Assembly: GCF_000720725.1 (NCBI RefSeq)
Contig: NZ_JOCQ01000012.1
Coordinates: forward strand, 1 to 64,000
Direction of reading: 5' to 3'
Source: Streptomyces rimosus subsp. rimosus
GTDB taxonomy: Bacteria > Actinomycetota > Actinomycetes > Streptomycetales > Streptomycetaceae
Length of the DNA: 64,000 nt
Part shown: positions 14,171 to 23,150 of the stretch, in pieces
Numbering within the stretch: position 1 is the first letter of the stretch
How the letters are laid out: each line of letters begins with the position of its first letter
Program-made: the position numbers and the translations under genes
Notes under the pieces: model-generated
Seen by the model: the letters and a program-made list of their open reading frames with translations, nothing else
What the model was told of the DNA's origin: nothing
The model's database searches: none

Positions 14171-17128
14171 TCAACCCCCCACCCGAGTAGCCCCCTCCAG
14201 CGCCAGCAGCACCGAGTGGTACCCCCGGCCGCCCGTAGCGTGGTCCATCCCCACCTCGCACATCCGGTTCGCCGACAGGTGCGCGTCGAAGTGGCGGGAC
14301 GTCACCTCCGCGGCCTCCTTGGCGGTTGCCGCCTCGGTCAGCTCCTTGTGCAGCATGCCGCGGTCGCCCGCGAAGGCGCAGCAGCCCGCGTCGTCCGGGA
14401 CGACCACCTCCGTCGCGCACGCTTCGGCGACCGCGCGCAGCTGCGCCTCGTCGCCCAGGTGCCGCATGGAACACGTCGGGTGGAGTACGGCGGAGCCGAC
14501 CGTACGCCGGATCTCCAGGTGCGGCAGCAGTTCCTCGGCCGCCCAGACCACCGAGTCCACGACGGTCAGCTCGGCGTGCAGCTCCCGGTTGTCCGGGGTC
14601 AGGTACGGCACGACCTCGTGGGCGATGCCCAGTGTGCACGAGGACGCGTCCACGACCAGCGGCAGCCGCCCGCCCGCGGTCCAGCCCCAGGCCGCCTCCA
14701 CGATGCGGTTGGCCATCACCGTGTTGCCCTCGTCGTAGCCCTTGGAGTGCCAGATGGTGGCGCAGCAGGTGCCCTGCACATCGTCGGGGATCCACACCGG
14801 CTTTCCCGCGCGCGCGGACACCGCCACGACCGCCTCGGGCAGGGAGGGCCCGTCGAAGCCGTCCGGTTCACCGAAGATGCGGTTCACGCAGGCCGGGTAG
14901 TAGACCGCGGCGGCACCCACCCGCCGGGTGGCGGGCAGCTTGCGGGCGGCGGCGCCGGGGATCTGCGGCAGCCATTCCGGTACGAGGTCGGGCCGTACCG
15001 CCTTGCGTGCCGCGCCCGTCAGGGACTTCAGCAGTCGGTCGGCGCGGCCCTCGCCGATCCGGTCGCCGATCTTCGCGGCGGCGGCCACCGCCAGCCGCGC
15101 CGACCGTTCCACCGCCTTGAAGTGCCGGGCCGTCAGCGCCGCGGCGCGTTCCTCGGCGGGGGAGTGACGCCGGTGCCGGAACTCCTTCATCAGCATGCCG
15201 GTGTCGATGCCGACCGGGCAGGCCAGCTTGCAGGTCGAGTCGCCCGCGCAGGTGTCCACCGCGTCGTAGCCGTACGCGTCCAGCAGGGCGCCGGTGACCG
15301 GCGACATCGGGGCCTGGCGCATCATCTCGCGGCGCAGCACGATCCGCTGACGCGGAGTGGTCGTCAGATCCTGGCTGGGGCAGGTCGGCTCGCAGAAGCC
15401 GCACTCGATGCAGGGGTCGGCGATCGCCTCGACCTGCGGAATGGTCTTCAGGCCGCGCAGGTGCGCCTTCGGGTCGCGGTCGAGCAGGACGCGCGGGGCG
15501 AGGATGCCGTGCGGGTCCACGGTCTGCTTGATACGCCACATCAGCTCCGTGGCGCGCGGGCCCCACTCCAGCTCCAGGAACGGCGCGATGTTGCGGCCGG
15601 TGGCGTGCTCGGCCTTCAGCGAGCCGTCGAAGCGCTCGACGGTCAGCGCGCAGAACTCGTCCATGAAGGCGGCGTAGCGCTCCACGTCAGCGGGCCGGGC
15701 GGCGTCGAAGGCGAGCAGGAAGTGGAGGTTGCCGTGGGCGGCGTGGCCCGCCACGGCCGCGTCGAAACCGTGCCGGTCCTGGAGTTCCAGCAGGGCCGTG
15801 CAGGCCTCGGCGAGCCGGGACGGCGGTACGGCGAAGTCCTCGGTGATCAGCGTCGTACCGGACGGGCGGGAGCCGCCGACCGCGGTGACGAACGCCTTGC
15901 GGGCCTTCCAGTACCCGGCGATGACCGCGGGATCGCGGGTGAACGCGTTGGTGACGGAGGCGACCGGGGCGACCAGGTCCAGCCCTGCCAGCACCTTCCG
16001 CGCGGCCTCCTCCTGCGCCTCGCGCACCGCCTCGTCGGGCGCGCGGAATTCCACCAGCAGCGCGGTGGTCGTCTTCGGCAGCTCCGCCCAGTCGGCCGGC
16101 ACGCCGGCCACGCTCACCGAGGCGCGCAGCGTGTTGCCGTCCATCAGCTCGACGGCGATCGCACCCGCCTCGTTGAACAGCGGTACGGCCGCGGCGGCGG
16201 CGCTCAGCGACGGGAAGAACAGCAGGGCGGTGGAGGTGTACCGGTTCAGCGGCAGCGTCTCGAAGACGGTCTCCGCGATGAAGCCGAGGGTGCCCTCGGA
16301 GCCCACCGTGAGCCCGCGCAGGATCTCGGCCGGGGTCGTCCCGTCCAGGAACGCGTCCAGCCGGTAGCCGTTGGTGTTCTTGATCTCGTACTTGGCACGG
16401 ATGCGGGCCACCAGCTCCGCATCCGCCTCGATCTCCGCCTTGAGTGCCAGCAGCCCGCGGCACAGTCCGGGTTCGGCGCGCGCCAGTTCCTCGTCCGCGG
16501 CCGGGTCGCCGGTGTCCACGATCGTCCCGGAGGGCAGGACGAGGGTGACCGAGGCCAGTGTCCGGTAGGAGTTGCGGGTGGTGCCCGCCGTCATGCCGGA
16601 CGCGTTGTTGGCGACCACCCCGCCCAGCGTGCAGGCGATGGCGCTGGCCGGGTCCGGGCCGAGCAGCCTGCCGTACCGGGCGAGCGTGGCGTTGGCGCGT
16701 ACGACCGTGGTGCCGGGCCGGATACGGGCGCGGGCGCCGTCGTCCAGCACCTCGACGCCCGCCCAGTGCCGGCGCACGTCCACGAGGATGTCCTCGCCCT
16801 GCGCCTGCCCGTTGAGCGAGGTCCCGGCCGCCCGGAAGACGACGTTGCGGCCCTTGCCGTGCGCGTAGGAGAAGACGGCGGAGATGTCGTCGACGTCCTC
16901 GGCCAGTACGACGACCTGCGGCACAAAGCGGTACGGGCTCGCGTCGGAGGCGTACCGGACCAGGTCGGAGACGTGGTGCAGCACCTTGTCCGGGCCGAGC
17001 AGCGCCACCAGGTCGTCGCGCAGCCGCTCCGGCGTGCCGGATGCCTGCCGGTCCGTCACCCGGTCGTGGTACGGGCCTTCGGCGGCGGCCGGCCGCAGGG
17101 CCTCCGGCTTCGGTTCCAGCAGGGGCAT
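14171..17128 (-). CDS. FAD-linked oxidase / 4Fe-4S dehydrogenase (YdiJ-type D-2-hydroxyacid dehydrogenase)
   Basis: This 985-residue single-chain enzyme joins an N-terminal FAD-binding PCMH domain (FRAAGTSLNGQAQG, GGVVANNASGM, TVGSEGTLGFI) to a VAO-type C-domain (HAAHGNLHFLL). Two 4Fe-4S clusters follow (CIECGFCEPTCPSQD and CAGDSTCKLACPVGID), then CCG-like cysteine motifs (GTCCATIW, GCCAFAG). E. coli YdiJ has the same architecture and size. It should oxidise a D-2-hydroxyacid such as D-lactate or D-2-hydroxyglutarate and pass electrons to the respiratory chain; the substrate is not certain. Start ATG 17128 follows GGAGG by 9 bases. Confidence 0.9.
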   Translation of the reverse strand: MPLLEPKPEALRPAAAEGPYHDRVTDRQASGTPERLRDDLVALLGPDKVLHHVSDLVRYASDASPYRFVPQVVVLAEDVDDISAVFSYAHGKGRNVVFRAAGTSLNGQAQGEDILVDVRRHWAGVEVLDDGARARIRPGTTVVRANATLARYGRLLGPDPASAIACTLGGVVANNASGMTAGTTRNSYRTLASVTLVLPSGTIVDTGDPAADEELARAEPGLCRGLLALKAEIEADAELVARIRAKYEIKNTNGYRLDAFLDGTTPAEILRGLTVGSEGTLGFIAETVFETLPLNRYTSTALLFFPSLSAAAAAVPLFNEAGAIAVELMDGNTLRASVSVAGVPADWAELPKTTTALLVEFRAPDEAVREAQEEAARKVLAGLDLVAPVASVTNAFTRDPAVIAGYWKARKAFVTAVGGSRPSGTTLITEDFAVPPSRLAEACTALLELQDRHGFDAAVAGHAAHGNLHFLLAFDAARPADVERYAAFMDEFCALTVERFDGSLKAEHATGRNIAPFLELEWGPRATELMWRIKQTVDPHGILAPRVLLDRDPKAHLRGLKTIPQVEAIADPCIECGFCEPTCPSQDLTTTPRQRIVLRREMMRQAPMSPVTGALLDAYGYDAVDTCAGDSTCKLACPVGIDTGMLMKEFRHRRHSPAEERAAALTARHFKAVERSARLAVAAAAKIGDRIGEGRADRLLKSLTGAARKAVRPDLVPEWLPQIPGAAARKLPATRRVGAAAVYYPACVNRIFGEPDGFDGPSLPEAVVAVSARAGKPVWIPDDVQGTCCATIWHSKGYDEGNTVMANRIVEAAWGWTAGGRLPLVVDASSCTLGIAHEVVPYLTPDNRELHAELTVVDSVVWAAEELLPHLEIRRTVGSAVLHPTCSMRHLGDEAQLRAVAEACATEVVVPDDAGCCAFAGDRGMLHKELTEAATAKEAAEVTSRHFDAHLSANRMCEVGMDHATGGRGYHSVLLALEGATRVGG

Positions 17129-17204
17129 GACGACGTACCTCCGGTCCGCTCGGCTCGCTCGGGTGGCCGCTCCGGCGTCCGGAGCGGCCACCCGGGCCAG
17201 TGTT

Positions 17205-17687
17205 TCAGCAGCGGGTGGCCGCCCCGTCGACGAGGGTGGACAACAGGCCGCCGAGCACGTCCCGCTCCTCGGCGGTCAGTGGGGCCAGGATGTCGCGCGC
17301 GGCGGCCCGGCGCGCGCCGCGCAACGCGCGCAGCGTCGAACGGCCGGTTTCGGTCAGCTCGATCCGTACGACGCGGCGGTTGGCCGGGTCGGGCACCCGG
17401 CGGACCGTGTCCTTCGCCTCCAGCGCGTCGACCAGTGTGGTCACGGCCCGCGGTACGACCTCCAGGCGCGCGGCCAGGTCGGCCATGCGGGGCGGCGGCT
17501 GGTCGCGGTAGTGGTCCACGATGCGCAGCAGCCGGGTCTGCGCGGGGGTCAGGGCGATGTCGAGGTCTTCCATGTGCCGCTGCTGCGCGCGGTGCATACG
17601 GCGGGTGAGCCGCACCAGCTGCTCCGCCAGGTCGGGGTCGGCGCGGACGGGACCGGGTTCGGTGGTGGCCGGGTCGGGGGAGGACAT
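17205..17687 (-). CDS. MarR-family transcriptional regulator
   Basis: The 160-residue protein has the MarR winged helix: RLLRIVDHY, MADLAARLEVVPRAVTTLVDALEAKDTV with the recognition helix, then the wing DPANRRVVRIELTETG. It is divergent from an ABC exporter gene, with an 8-bp-armed palindrome 24 bases upstream of its start. This is the classic arrangement of a repressor controlling an efflux pump and itself, relieved by a small ligand. Confidence 0.93.
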   Translation of the reverse strand: MSSPDPATTEPGPVRADPDLAEQLVRLTRRMHRAQQRHMEDLDIALTPAQTRLLRIVDHYRDQPPPRMADLAARLEVVPRAVTTLVDALEAKDTVRRVPDPANRRVVRIELTETGRSTLRALRGARRAAARDILAPLTAEERDVLGGLLSTLVDGAATRC

Positions 17688-17710
17688 GACCGGAGGGTAT
17701 CAGGACAAGG

Positions 17711-17737
17711 TTCATTGTGAGTATAGGTAACAATGAA
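17711..17737. promoter_or_regulatory. MarR operator palindrome
   Basis: TTCATTGT (17711-17718) and ACAATGAA (17730-17737) form a perfect inverted repeat with an 11-base spacer in an AT-rich island inside very GC-rich DNA, between the divergent MarR and exporter genes. Confidence 0.8.
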
Positions 17738-17793
17738 CTATGCTCGGCGGGACTCCGTTCCCGTACCTTCCCGTACCGCCTCCGAAGGAGCCC

Positions 17794-19650
17794 ATGCGCC
17801 CCGACGAACCCCAGTGGACCCCGCCGCCCCGGGACCCGGACCAGCCGGCCCAGGTGCGGCGCATCCTCGCCCTCTTCCGCCCCTACCGCGGCCGGCTGGC
17901 CACGGTGGGCCTGCTGGTGGCCGCCTCCTCGCTGGTCTCGGTCGCCTCCCCGTTCCTGCTCCGCGCCGTCCTGGACGTGGCGATCCCCGAACGCCGCACC
18001 GGCCTGCTGACCCTGCTCGCCGCCGGCATGATCACCACCGCCGTGCTGACCAGCGTCTTCGGCGTCCTGCAGACACTGATCTCGACCACCGTCGGCCAGC
18101 GCGTCATGCACGACCTGCGCACCGCCGTCTACGCCAAGCTCCAGCGCATGCCGCTGGCGTTCTTCACCCGCACCCGCACCGGCGAGGTGCAGTCCCGCAT
18201 CGCCAACGACATCGGCGGCATGCAGGCCACCGTCACCTCCACCGCGACCTCCCTGGTCTCCAACCTGACCTCGGTGGTCGCCACCGTCGTCGCCATGATC
18301 GCCCTCGACTGGCGGCTGACCCTGGTCTCCCTGCTGCTGCTCCCGCTCTTCGTCTGGATCAGCCGCCGGGTCGGCAACGAGCGCAAGAAGATCACCACGG
18401 CGCGGCAGAAGCAGATGGCCGCGATGTCCGCCATGGTCACCGAATCGCTGTCGGTCAGCGGCATCCTGCTCGGCCGCACCATGGGCCGCGCCGACTCGCT
18501 CACGAAGAACTTCGCCACCGAGTCCGAGCGGCTGGTCGGCCTGGAGGTCCGCGCCAACATGGCCGGCCGCTGGCGGATGGCCACGATCGGCATCGTCATG
18601 GCCGCCATGCCCGCCCTCATCTACTGGTCGGCCGGACTCGTCCTCCAGATCGGCGGGCCCGAGTTCTCCCTCGGCACCCTCGTCGCCTTCGTCACGCTCC
18701 AGCAGGGCCTGCTGCGCCCCACCGTCTCGCTGCTGTCCACCGGCGTGCAGATGCAGACCTCGATCGCACTCTTCCAGCGCATCTTCGAATACCTCGACCT
18801 GCCGGTGGCCATCACCGAACCGGCGCACCCGGTACGCCTGGCCGAGCCGCGCGGCGAGATCCGCTTCGAGGACGTGACGTTTGCGTACGACAGCCCGGAG
18901 GGCGGGCCCGGGGCCGCGCCCGCCTCCGCCACCCTGCGCGACATCGACCTGGCCGTCCCGGCCGGCACCAGCCTCGCCGTCGTCGGGGCGACCGGCAGCG
19001 GCAAGAGCACCCTCAGCTACCTGGTGCCGCGGCTGTACGACGTGACGGCGGGCCGCGTCACCCTGGACGGCGTCGACGTCCGCGACCTGGACTTCGACTC
19101 CCTCGCCCGCGCGGTCGGCGTGGTCTCCCAGGAGACCTACCTCTTCCACGCCTCGGTCGCCGACAACCTCCGCTTCGCCAAGCCGGACGCCACCGACGAC
19201 GAACTGGAGGCCGCCGCCCGCGCGGCCCAGATCCACGACCACATCGCGGCCCTGCCGGACGGCTACGACACCCTTGTGGGTGAGCGCGGCCACCGCTTCT
19301 CCGGCGGTGAGAAGCAGCGGCTCGCCATCGCCCGGACGATCCTGCGCGACCCGCCCGTCCTCGTCCTCGACGAGGCCACCAGCGCGCTGGACACCCGTAC
19401 GGAACACGCGGTGCAGCAGGCCATGGACGCGCTTTCCAAGGGCCGTACGACGATCACCATCGCGCACCGCCTGTCCACCGTCCGCGACGCCGACCAGATC
19501 GTCGTCCTCGACGCGGGCCGCATCGCCGAACGCGGCACCCACGGCGAACTCCTCGCCGCCGACGGCCGGTACGCGGCCCTGGTACGGCGTGACGCACACC
19601 TCGCCCCCAACGGTGATCAGCCCCTGTCCGCCGACCTGACGCATGGGTAA
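17794..19650 (+). CDS. ABC multidrug-type exporter (homodimeric half-transporter)
   Basis: The 618-residue fusion has a six-helix exporter domain (about 30-330) and an NBD with Walker A VVGATGSGKST, signature FSGGEKQRLAIAR, Walker B LVLDEATSALD and H-loop TIAHRLSTV. All motifs are canonical, unlike the pair at 6-9.7 kb, so it probably works as a homodimer. ATG 17794 follows GAAGGAG. Control by the divergent MarR through the palindrome at 17711 is likely. Substrate is unknown. Confidence 0.93.
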   Translation: MRPDEPQWTPPPRDPDQPAQVRRILALFRPYRGRLATVGLLVAASSLVSVASPFLLRAVLDVAIPERRTGLLTLLAAGMITTAVLTSVFGVLQTLISTTVGQRVMHDLRTAVYAKLQRMPLAFFTRTRTGEVQSRIANDIGGMQATVTSTATSLVSNLTSVVATVVAMIALDWRLTLVSLLLLPLFVWISRRVGNERKKITTARQKQMAAMSAMVTESLSVSGILLGRTMGRADSLTKNFATESERLVGLEVRANMAGRWRMATIGIVMAAMPALIYWSAGLVLQIGGPEFSLGTLVAFVTLQQGLLRPTVSLLSTGVQMQTSIALFQRIFEYLDLPVAITEPAHPVRLAEPRGEIRFEDVTFAYDSPEGGPGAAPASATLRDIDLAVPAGTSLAVVGATGSGKSTLSYLVPRLYDVTAGRVTLDGVDVRDLDFDSLARAVGVVSQETYLFHASVADNLRFAKPDATDDELEAAARAAQIHDHIAALPDGYDTLVGERGHRFSGGEKQRLAIARTILRDPPVLVLDEATSALDTRTEHAVQQAMDALSKGRTTITIAHRLSTVRDADQIVVLDAGRIAERGTHGELLAADGRYAALVRRDAHLAPNGDQPLSADLTHG

Positions 19651-19690
19651 GGTCGGCTCCGACCGCACCGGACCGACCCTGGGAGCGCCC

Positions 19691-20095
19691 GTGGCAGCCG
19701 CCGATCGCACCACCGACCGTTCCGCCCTGACGATGGCCCGGATGCTCGGCGGCATGGGGGCGCTCCACTTCCTCGCCCCCAAGCCGTTCGACGCGATCGT
19801 GCCGCGCGCGCTGCCCGGCTCCCCGCGCACCTGGACGTACGCCAGCGGCGCCGCGGAGCTGGCGGTCGCCGCCGCGGTGGCCCTGCCGCGCACCCGCCGG
19901 GCCGGCGCGCTGGCCGCCGCCGGCCTGTTCGCCGCCGTCTTCCCCGCCAACATCAAGATGGCCCGCGACTGGCGCCACCGCCCCGCGCCCCTCAGGGCCA
20001 TCGCCTACGGCCGCCTCCCGCTCCAACTCCCCATGGTGGCCTGGGCCCTCCACACGGCCCGCACCGCGCCCCGCCCCGGAACCCCGGCCCTCTGA
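19691..20095 (+). CDS. Small DoxX-like membrane protein
   Basis: About 134 residues with three to four hydrophobic helices. The pattern MLGGMGALHFLAPKPFDAIVPR then WTYASGAAELAVAAAVAL resembles DoxX-like proteins of actinobacteria. I chose GTG 19691, preceded by GGGAGCG; an in-frame ATG at 19643 would overlap the exporter stop codon and cannot be excluded. It lies 40 bases after the exporter gene and may be co-transcribed. Function is unknown. Confidence 0.72.
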   Translation: MAAADRTTDRSALTMARMLGGMGALHFLAPKPFDAIVPRALPGSPRTWTYASGAAELAVAAAVALPRTRRAGALAAAGLFAAVFPANIKMARDWRHRPAPLRAIAYGRLPLQLPMVAWALHTARTAPRPGTPAL

Positions 20096-20105
20096 TCTGA
20101 TCCAC

Positions 20106-20528
20106 ATGCCTTCCCACGAGCCCCTGCCCCGCTTCGAGTTCGCCTTCCCGGGCCCCCTGCGGGACCGTCTCGTAGCCGCCGTCCTATCCGGCGCCAAGAC
20201 CACCACCACGGGCCTGCTGGCCGATTACGAACACCAGGGCGACCCCCTCCCGCAGGCAGGCGAGCGCTACCAGGTCCCCGACTCCGACGGCCACCCCGTA
20301 GCCGTCATCGAGCTGACGGACGTACGCGTGCTGCGCCTGGCCGACGTGGATCGGCAACACGCCGTGGACGAGGGCGAGGGCCACGAAACGTTGGCGGACT
20401 GGCGTGCCGATCACGAGACCTTCTGGCACAGCCGGGAAATGCGCGAGGCTCTGGGGGATCCGGGATTCGGCGTCGATGACGACACGCTGGTCGTGACCCA
20501 GCGGTTCCGGGTAGCCGAGAGCCTGTAG
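20106..20528 (+). CDS. ASCH-domain protein
   Basis: The 140-residue protein has ASCH features: FPGPLRDRLVAAVLSGAKTTTTGLL near the N terminus (G-x-K-T-x-T), PLPQAGERYQV and VIELTDVRVLRLADV. ASCH folds resemble PUA domains and are thought to bind RNA or nucleotides, or to hydrolyse amides. It follows the DoxX-like gene by 10 bases, so the two share a transcript, and it is convergent with the SGNH hydrolase 17 bases away. Confidence 0.85.
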   Translation: MPSHEPLPRFEFAFPGPLRDRLVAAVLSGAKTTTTGLLADYEHQGDPLPQAGERYQVPDSDGHPVAVIELTDVRVLRLADVDRQHAVDEGEGHETLADWRADHETFWHSREMREALGDPGFGVDDDTLVVTQRFRVAESL

Positions 20529-20545
20529 GGCGATGAGGGACGCGC

Positions 20546-21721
20546 TCAGAGCGCCTCCGGATCCACCACCCCCGCCATCACCCGGTACCCCGCGTCATTC
20601 GGATGCTTGTGGTCGCCGCTGTCGTACGCGGGCAGCATGGCGTACGGGTTGGACGGGTCGGCGAGGGCGGTGGCGAAGTCGGCCACCGCGTCGAAGGCGC
20701 CGGAGTCGCGTATCCAGGTGTTGATCTCCCGGCGCTTCGCCTCGGAGGCAGGGGTGTGGTACTCGGCGCCCTCGAAGGGCAGGAGCGTGCCGCCGATGAC
20801 CCGTACCCCGGCCGCGTGGGCCTGGGCGATCAGGTCGCGGTAGCCGGCGACGACCGCTTCGGCGGACCGCTCGGGGTTCGGACGGTACGTCGGGTACGCG
20901 GCCGGGTCCACCTCGCTGAAGCCGATGTCGTTGAGGCCGGCGAGCACGATGACGGTCCGTACCCCGGGCTTGTCGAGAACGTCCCGCCGGAAGCGCGCAC
21001 CGGCCCGTTCGCCGAACCACGGTGCGTCGCCGAGCAGCAGGTTTCCCCCGATTCCGGCGTTGAGCACCGGGCGCGCCAGGCCTGCCGCGGCCAGCCGTTC
21101 GGCGAGTGCGTCCGGGTAGCGGTGGTCGGTGTCGGCGGTGGAGGAGAAGCCGTCGGTGATCGAGTCGCCGAACGCCACCACGGTGTCCCGGCGGGCCGGG
21201 CCGCCGGCCAGTTCCACGTCGGCGAGGACGTACCAGGAGACCGTGGTCTCGGTGAAGACCACCGGGTCGGCGGCGGTCAGCTGGTCGCCCGCGGCGCGGT
21301 AGGCGGTGGTGAACGCCTGGGCGTGGAAGGTGACGGGGCCGGTCGGCCGTGCGAAGTACAGGCTCACCGTCAGTTTGTCGAAGGGAGCCGCGCGTACCTC
21401 GGCCGCGTCGCTCCAGATCTCGCCGCCGGCCGGGATGCGGACGGATTCGGCGCCCGCGAAGGTCAGGCGGCGCGTGGTTCCCGCCCGGACGGCGGCTCCC
21501 CGGTCCGTACGGGCGAGGGTGGCGCCGGTGACCTCCAGAGGGGCGGTGCCGTAGCGGTTGGAGAGCTTCACCCGGGCCGCGGTGCCGGAGCCGGTGACCC
21601 GGACGATCTGACGCACCGTCTGGTCGGCGAATCCCTCCTCGGCCCAGTTCTTGTCGAAACCGCTGCTGGGGCGCTGGACGGCGGCGCTCCAGCCGGCCTG
21701 CCACCCGGTGGTGTCGTTCAT
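20546..21721 (-). CDS. SGNH/GDSL hydrolase
   Basis: The 391-residue protein has an N-terminal beta-sandwich (about 1-170) and a C-terminal SGNH domain: GDSITDG with the catalytic Ser, GIGGNLLL (block II), LAGLNDIG (block III Asn) and HKHPNDAGY (catalytic His). It should be an esterase, lipase or carbohydrate deacetylase. There is no clear signal peptide with the start at ATG 21721; the 30 extra residues possible upstream also lack one. The Shine-Dalgarno sequence is weak. Confidence 0.88.
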   Translation of the reverse strand: MNDTTGWQAGWSAAVQRPSSGFDKNWAEEGFADQTVRQIVRVTGSGTAARVKLSNRYGTAPLEVTGATLARTDRGAAVRAGTTRRLTFAGAESVRIPAGGEIWSDAAEVRAAPFDKLTVSLYFARPTGPVTFHAQAFTTAYRAAGDQLTAADPVVFTETTVSWYVLADVELAGGPARRDTVVAFGDSITDGFSSTADTDHRYPDALAERLAAAGLARPVLNAGIGGNLLLGDAPWFGERAGARFRRDVLDKPGVRTVIVLAGLNDIGFSEVDPAAYPTYRPNPERSAEAVVAGYRDLIAQAHAAGVRVIGGTLLPFEGAEYHTPASEAKRREINTWIRDSGAFDAVADFATALADPSNPYAMLPAYDSGDHKHPNDAGYRVMAGVVDPEAL

Positions 21722-22037
21722 GACGGTCGCTCGCTTTCTTCCGTTGACTCGGTGATCAGGAGTCTGCCGATCGGGCGCGCGGCCACCCAGCCCCTTGGGC
21801 TGCGTACGCACCGGATGCCTACCAACGCCGGGGTCACCCTGCGGCCGAAGGCGGGAGCCGGGGGTGGCGAGCGGGTGAGAGGCGCGGCGCCGCCCGGCCG
21901 GTCGAAGTTGGCGCGATCTTGATCGTGATAAGGCAGGCAGTGTGCCGAGCGGCGTTTCACCCGATCACACCCGGCAAGGCGCACGACGCAACCACCTCAC
22001 GCCACAGCACCCACCCCTACGCACCCACGGAGGCGAC
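21722..22037. other. Divergent intergenic region, SGNH hydrolase and lipoprotein genes
   Basis: These 316 bases hold no gene that I can support. A short dyad CGATC-TT-GATCG lies at 21914-21925, near an AT-rich GTGATAAGG. It may be a promoter or operator but is too short to assign. Confidence 0.4.
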
Positions 22038-23108
22038 GTGGTCGACAGCGCACCCGGCCTGCCCACGGCGGACGACGCGCACCCGGCGGCCCGGCGGGCG
22101 GCCCGCGCACCCACCGGCACGACCCGGCCGGGCGGACACGCGGTGCGCGAGCCGGGCCGCCGCGGCGTCCTGGCCGCCACCGCGGCGGCCGGCCTCGGCC
22201 TCCTCACGGCCTGCGCCGGGAAGGCGGACGGCGACGCGTCACCGCCCGGCGCGGCGCCTCCCCGTACCGCCGGAGCCACGCCCGGCCGCTCGACCGGGCC
22301 CACCAGGAAGCGGCCCCAGCTGCCGCGCGGCGGGCGGCAGCTGTTCCCCCGTCATCAGCTCGCCGGTTTCTGCGGGCTGCCGGGATTCGCGGCCCTCGGC
22401 CGCCTCGGCACCGGCGACCTGGACGACCGCGCCCGGGAGATCGAGAAGCTGGCCCACACCTACGCGGGCGACCGCGAGCCGCTGCCCGTCCTGGAACTGC
22501 TGGCGGTGGTCGCCAACGCCGAAGCGGGGCCCGACGGCACCTATCGGTCCCGTACCGACGCCGATATCGTCCGTCGCTTCCACGCGGCCGCGCGCAAGCA
22601 CCGTGCGCTGCTGCTCCTGAACATCCAGCCGGGCCGCGCCTCGCCCCTGGGCGAGGTCAAGGCGCTGCGCGAATGGCTGGTGCACCCGGACGTGGGCATC
22701 GCCATGGACCCCGAATGGGAGATGGGCCCCGGCGAGACGCCCGGCGACACCTACGGGAGCACCGACGGCCGCGAACTCACCGAGATCGCCCGCTACCTCT
22801 CCGGCCTGGTCCGCGAGCACGACCTGCCGGAGAAGCCCTTCATCTTCCACCAGGTGGCCTCCTCGGTGGTGCGGGACCAGCACGCGTTCCGGCCGCAGCC
22901 CGGCGTCGCCGCCGTCAAGTGCGCCGACGGCATCGGCTCGCCGGGCCTGAAGCGGGAGACCTGGAACCACCTGGTCACCGACCTGCCCAAGGGGATGCAC
23001 ACCGGCTTCAAGCTCTTCTACGACGAGGACCCCAAGGGCAGCCGCCTGATGACCCACAAAGAGGTCCTGGCCCTGCGCCCGCAGCCCGAGTACGTGATGT
23101 ACGAGTAG
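22038..23108 (+). CDS. Unassigned secreted lipoprotein, possible TIM-barrel hydrolase
   Basis: I do not recognise the family. The protein has a twin-arginine-like lipoprotein signal (GRRGVLAATAAAGLGLLTAC), a proline-rich linker, and a globular domain of about 250 residues. That domain alternates strands and helices (LLLLNIQPG, VGIAMDPEWEM, FIFHQVASSV, GFKLFYDED), consistent with a TIM barrel whose strand-end acids (D-P-E-W-E) could be catalytic. GTG 22038 follows GGAGG closely; GTG 22143 would put the signal at the N terminus and is a serious alternative. Confidence 0.75.
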   Translation: MVDSAPGLPTADDAHPAARRAARAPTGTTRPGGHAVREPGRRGVLAATAAAGLGLLTACAGKADGDASPPGAAPPRTAGATPGRSTGPTRKRPQLPRGGRQLFPRHQLAGFCGLPGFAALGRLGTGDLDDRAREIEKLAHTYAGDREPLPVLELLAVVANAEAGPDGTYRSRTDADIVRRFHAAARKHRALLLLNIQPGRASPLGEVKALREWLVHPDVGIAMDPEWEMGPGETPGDTYGSTDGRELTEIARYLSGLVREHDLPEKPFIFHQVASSVVRDQHAFRPQPGVAAVKCADGIGSPGLKRETWNHLVTDLPKGMHTGFKLFYDEDPKGSRLMTHKEVLALRPQPEYVMYE

Positions 23109-23138
23109 GCGCCCCCGCCGTGGCGGAACGGGGGCGCC
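23108..23138. terminator. Hairpin terminator between convergent genes
   Basis: GGCGCCCCCG (23108-23117) pairs perfectly with CGGGGGCGCC (23129-23138), starting at the lipoprotein stop codon. Confidence 0.72.
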
Positions 23139-23150
23139 GCTCGCCCCACT

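Noticed and set aside
14216..17608. A 3.4-kb plus-strand frame over the FAD/Fe-S dehydrogenase
   Set aside because: It is antisense to a gene with clear FAD and cysteine motifs on the minus strand, and its product has no motif.
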